Origin: Nostoc punctiforme NIES-2108
Lineage (GTDB): Bacteria; Cyanobacteriota; Cyanobacteriia; Cyanobacteriales; Nostocaceae
DNA length: 64,000 nucleotides
Assembly (NCBI GenBank): GCA_003326195.1
Contig: LXQE01000158.1
Coordinates: 96,788 to 160,787 of the forward strand
Direction: 5' to 3'
The notes beneath the pieces are model-generated. The model searched no databases. It had not been told where the DNA came from and was given only the letters and a program-made list of their open reading frames with translations. Shown here in pieces: positions 61,059 to 64,000 of this stretch. Position numbers and translations under genes: made by a program. How positions within the stretch are numbered: the stretch's first letter is position 1; each line of letters begins with the position of its first letter.

Positions 61059-62003
61059 TTATTTAGAACCAGTTTTGATCAACTGCGACAAATGACTTAA
61101 CCATCTTTTAAACCAGAAGGCAGATGTTGCACTTGCAATATTTTGAGAAAGAAACTCAATGGCATGGTTACAATCTTGCAGGCTGGCATCGAGTCCCATT
61201 GCATGATAAATTTCACGAGCATTGCAAAAGGCATCCATCGCTTCTGATTCTCGATTGGTTTTTTCTAATACCAAACCCAAATTAAACCAGGCGTTTGCTT
61301 CCCCATTTGGGTCATTAAGATCCCTTTTAATCTCTAATGAATGCTGATAAAACTCAAACGCTCTTTGGTACTGTCCCAAAGCCTTATAAGCACCACCCAA
61401 TCCACTCAGGGCCATGCTTTGACCATTGCGATCGCTAATAAATTTTGCCAGCCCTAACCATTGTTGATAAAACTCAATCGCTAGTTGGTAAGATCCCAAT
61501 GATTCATAAGTATTGCCCAAACTTCCCAGGCAAATGCATTCCCCAGTCCAATCGCCTGTTTTCTTCGTTATACCCAACCATTGTTGGTAAAATTCTATCG
61601 CTTGCTCATACTTACCCAGATATTCATAAGTATTACCCAAACTTCCCAAGCAAATGCCTTCCCCAGTGCGATCGCCTATTTTCCTGGTAATGCTCAACCA
61701 CTGGTGATAAAATTCAATCGTTCGCTGGTATTTGCCCAGTGATTGGTAAGCGTTACCCAACCCAGATAAAGATTTGGCTTCTTCTAAGCGATCGCCTATT
61801 TCTTTAGCTATATCTAACCACTGCTGATAAAACTCAATTGCTAGGTGGTATTCACCTAGTGAATGGTAAGCATTGCCCAAACTTGCCAAGGAAATGACTT
61901 CCCCATTGCGATCGCCTGTTTCTCTGGCTTTTTCTAAGCACTGCTCTTCAAACTCAATGGACTCAATATTATTTAGTCCCCCGGATCTTATTACTTCTGT
62001 CAT
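61059..62003 (-). CDS. Tetratricopeptide-repeat protein
   Basis: 314 residues built of about six ~40-residue TPR units (LGNAYHSLGEYHLAIEFYQQ, WLDIAKEIGDRLEEAKSLSG and variants) at ~20-265, with NYxxLGxYQxAIEFYQQ signatures, i.e. the Kinesin-light-chain-like TPR form. No enzymatic domain. Likely a protein-interaction scaffold. ATG 62001-62003; no operon partner. Confidence 0.9.
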   Translation of the reverse strand: MTEVIRSGGLNNIESIEFEEQCLEKARETGDRNGEVISLASLGNAYHSLGEYHLAIEFYQQWLDIAKEIGDRLEEAKSLSGLGNAYQSLGKYQRTIEFYHQWLSITRKIGDRTGEGICLGSLGNTYEYLGKYEQAIEFYQQWLGITKKTGDWTGECICLGSLGNTYESLGSYQLAIEFYQQWLGLAKFISDRNGQSMALSGLGGAYKALGQYQRAFEFYQHSLEIKRDLNDPNGEANAWFNLGLVLEKTNRESEAMDAFCNAREIYHAMGLDASLQDCNHAIEFLSQNIASATSAFWFKRWLSHLSQLIKTGSK

Positions 62004-62231
62004 TCTCTATAGAAATTTTTGATCGATAAGCTGTCGATTATACAATTTTCTGTGTCTTTAGAACAGGATAAATGCAACTTATGTCAAAATTTAGAAATTA
62101 TTCTTCAATATATACTTTTCATACGTAGCGATCGCTATGTAGCAAAGGCTTTTATTTATCCTTAGTAACAAGCATACAAATATACCATACTGAAAAACTT
62201 AGCTTTCTCAAAAGATATAAGAAAAACCAAA

Positions 62232-62624
62232 TTAATCAGCAGCAGCATAATCTGGCAATACGTTGAGTTCTAAATTAACAGCACTTAGATAATTTGGATC
62301 GTTTAAAACTTGTGATGGTAATTTATCTGCATTCACAGCAGCTTTAACCAAATCTTTCGCAACAATATTTCTATTTAGAGTTTTAAGTACTAGCGCTTCT
62401 CCGCTAGGAATCCCATGTTGTTGCAGACCTCCTTGATAAGCAAAAGTAACTAGATTTACAGGCTGGAGGTAATTCGCAGAAGTCGAGCTAGTGGATAAAT
62501 TGTTAGAGTTAACAGCTATTGTTTCGCTGTTGTTGGTAGTAGCTGTTTGAGCGCCAGCGATTCCAGGTACAAGAGTAATAGAAGCAAAAATAAGTGCAGA
62601 ATTTATTAAGTTAGTAAGTTTCAT
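62232..62624 (-). CDS. Small secreted protein, unknown function
   Basis: 130 residues: signal peptide (MKLTNLINSALIFASITLVPGIAGAQT, cut near AGA), a Ser/Thr/Asn-rich linker, then LQPVNLVTFAYQGGLQQHGIPSGEALVLKTLNRNIVAKDLVKAAVNADKLPSQVLNDPNYLSAVNLELNVLP. No family I can name. It is probably exported. Confidence 0.65.
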   Translation of the reverse strand: MKLTNLINSALIFASITLVPGIAGAQTATTNNSETIAVNSNNLSTSSTSANYLQPVNLVTFAYQGGLQQHGIPSGEALVLKTLNRNIVAKDLVKAAVNADKLPSQVLNDPNYLSAVNLELNVLPDYAAAD

Positions 62625-63139
62625 AAGTTATATTTAGGTAAAATGCAATCGGTGTTCTTTAGTAATAGAATCCTCTTTATTATTAATCTCAGCTTCCTTC
62701 AGTCAGGTCATCTGATCGGTTGATCTATGACTCACCCAAAAGGGTGAGCTAATTGAGTGATACAAACAGCAATAGAGACTCAGTTGAGTCTAGACACAAC
62801 AAGAATTGCTTGAAATTGTCAAGTACTTAACTGAGGCGAGTTGAACATTTATGCAATTTTTTAGTTCGCCTGTTGAGTTCCCCTCACAAAGCAGAGATTG
62901 CTGCGGCAGATGACTCAAATACGCCCATTTACCCAAATTTAATCATGAGTATTTCCCAGGATGTCAGAGAAAAACACTGCGTGCTGCTTTGCTAAAGCGT
63001 CTCTACATACCTAAAATTCTCTCTTAAGAGAAAAACTTGACAATTAAGTAATTTTTTAGTATAAATGTACTATAAAAGCGCTTGATATTGCATAAAACTT
63101 TACCACTCCCGACTACGGTAATAGGAGAGTACAAAATAA
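62625..63139. other. Spacer with no recognised feature
   Basis: 515 bp, A+T-rich, with no clear repeat or open frame; contains the promoters of the flanking divergent genes. Confidence 0.4.
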
Positions 63140-63556
63140 ATGAAGCTATCTAAGGTAGACTTGAGCAGTTTAGTAGCGATCGCTCATTCTGATGGATATT
63201 TGCAGTTGTTGCTCGACCGAGGCAACGAACTAGAGTTTTTGGAAATTCCGGCACCGATACAAGCTTATGAAGGATTACAAGAACTGAACGAAGCAATTGC
63301 CGAAACGACTGCATTACCCTTTGAAGAAGAACCAATTGTCATGCTACCAGTTGTCTCATCAATGGCTATGGCTGTAGGCTACGATCGCAATGAACATATT
63401 TTGCAAGTTGAGTTTCAAAGTGGAGCTGTTTATCAGTACTTAGGCGTAGACGAGGATACTTGGGAAGATTTACATTCCTCTGACTCAATTGGCAGCTTTT
63501 TCAATCAAGAGATTAAAGGCAGATATGACTGCGATCGTCTAGATAATGCAGATTAA
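63140..63556 (+). CDS. KTSC-domain protein
   Basis: 138 residues. The C-terminal part (AVGYDRNEHILQVEFQSGAVYQYLGVDEDTWEDLHSSDSIGSFFNQEIKGRYDCDRL) is the KTSC domain also found appended to some lysyl-tRNA synthetases. The N-terminal part (KLSKVDLSSLVAIAHSDGYLQLLLDRGNELEFLEIPAP) looks like a second, degenerate copy. Function unknown. ATG 63140 after GAGAGTACAAAATAA. Confidence 0.83.
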   Translation: MKLSKVDLSSLVAIAHSDGYLQLLLDRGNELEFLEIPAPIQAYEGLQELNEAIAETTALPFEEEPIVMLPVVSSMAMAVGYDRNEHILQVEFQSGAVYQYLGVDEDTWEDLHSSDSIGSFFNQEIKGRYDCDRLDNAD

Positions 63557-63758
63557 TGACTAATAACTGTATGTAAGGTTTTCAACAATTCTTGCGTTGT
63601 ATAAGATTTAGATAAAAAGGCTGTATACTCTAACCTTTTTATCGATCAGTACTTGTTCACTTGTTACTAGTCCACTCACAGCAATAATCGGCAACAGCGG
63701 ATTTATATTATGTTCGGATAATTACTTATGATAAAAGCAGGGATGAAAACGATGAAGT

Positions 63759-64000
63759 ATGCCGAAAAGAATCAGTATAGCCAAGCATTTAGATATTGCT
63801 GAGTTAGAACAGCTTTACCGTGAGACGAAAGACAGGGTAGAAAGTCGTCAATACCAGATTATATGGTTACTAGCACAAGGAAAAAAGACGGAAGAAGTAG
63901 AGGAAGTAACAGGCTACAGCAGGACATGGATATACGCATTAGTTAAAAGGTACAACCAGTTGGGTATAAGTGGAATTGGCGATCGCCGCTTTTCAAATCA
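63759..64000 (+). mobile_element. IS630-family transposase, 5' part (runs off window)
   Basis: ATG 63759 opens a frame reading MPKRISIAKHLDIAELEQLY, RETKDRVESRQYQIIWLLAQ, GKKTEEVEEVTGYSRTWIYA, LVKRYNQLGISGIGDRRF. This is the N-terminal helix-turn-helix of IS630-type transposases (QIIWLLAQGKKxxEVxxxTGYSxxWI). The catalytic DDE part would lie beyond 64000. The left end of the element may be at about 63711 (TGTTCGGATAATTACTTATG after TA), but the other end is not visible. Confidence 0.85.

Noticed and set aside
63711..63740. IS630-type end (TGTTCGGATAA) as the source of family A elements, which share GTTCGGATAA
   Set aside because: IS630 elements duplicate TA, whereas family A has 10-bp duplications and CAATAC ends; the shared 10 bases are probably coincidence.
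1..64000. tRNA genes
   Set aside because: I looked in the long spacers for the GGTTCGAATCC-type arm on both strands and found none; a covariance search would be decisive.

Overview
The window looks like chromosomal DNA of a filamentous, heterocyst-forming cyanobacterium (Nostoc/Anabaena type). Reasons: the HIP1 octamer GCGATCGC and its cores occur throughout genes and spacers; there is a fraC-fraD-fraE filament-integrity cluster, an xisH-xisI pair, three small RNAs of the cyanobacterial Yfr2 type, a cmpABCD bicarbonate transporter and a GAF/Ser-Thr-kinase/His-kinase giant protein; and many short repeat families of the Nostocales kind fill the spacers. No rRNA, tRNA or CRISPR array was seen.

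Layout. 1-6.6 kb: an unrecognised gene interrupted by an in-frame TGA, a Uma2 nuclease-like gene, purH, two tandem Yfr2 RNAs, a PIN-domain/small-partner pair and a nonsense-broken P-loop gene. 6.7-10 kb: gatB and argJ, separated by two copies of a possible new terminator-bearing small RNA. 10.6-16.4 kb: cmpA-cmpB-cmpC-cmpD, the high-affinity bicarbonate ABC transporter BCT1, with a different repeat type in every junction. 16.7-20.2 kb: a YbjN-like gene, a third Yfr2, a CIRCE operator ahead of an uncharacterised 116-residue gene, an ATP-grasp enzyme and a 78-residue protein. 20.8-27.2 kb: a 1409-residue hybrid histidine kinase overlapping a GGDEF response regulator, then a double-domain corrinoid adenosyltransferase. 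27.5-30.2 kb: fraCDE, with a small inverted-repeat element between fraD and fraE.

30.3-40.4 kb: accessory genes (xisH-xisI, pentapeptide protein, asparagine-synthase-like protein without the glutaminase cysteine) mixed with housekeeping genes (ubiA-type prenyltransferase, ppx/gppA) and an exported RidA-like protein. 40.8-50 kb: the giant Ser/Thr-His kinase, an alpha/beta hydrolase, a small secreted protein and ilvD. 50-64 kb: mostly small or envelope genes (cupin, SLH plus glycosidase-like protein, HdeD, DUF1400, flavin-reductase-fold protein, ChaB, HPP, DUF411, TPR, KTSC), ending in the 5' part of an IS630-type transposase.

The most informative non-gene signals are these. (1) A family of 117-143 bp elements beginning CAATA and ending TATTG or a decayed form of it, with 10-bp target duplications, is present in five copies. 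(2) Three Yfr2 genes share a promoter plus an upstream box at exactly the same distance. (3) A near-perfect CIRCE operator lies before an unknown gene. (4) A low-complexity dispersed repeat is translated in frame inside a histidine-kinase ATPase domain. (5) A pair of similar hairpin RNAs lies between gatB and argJ. All functional calls come from reading the sequence and from recall of protein families; no database search was run.
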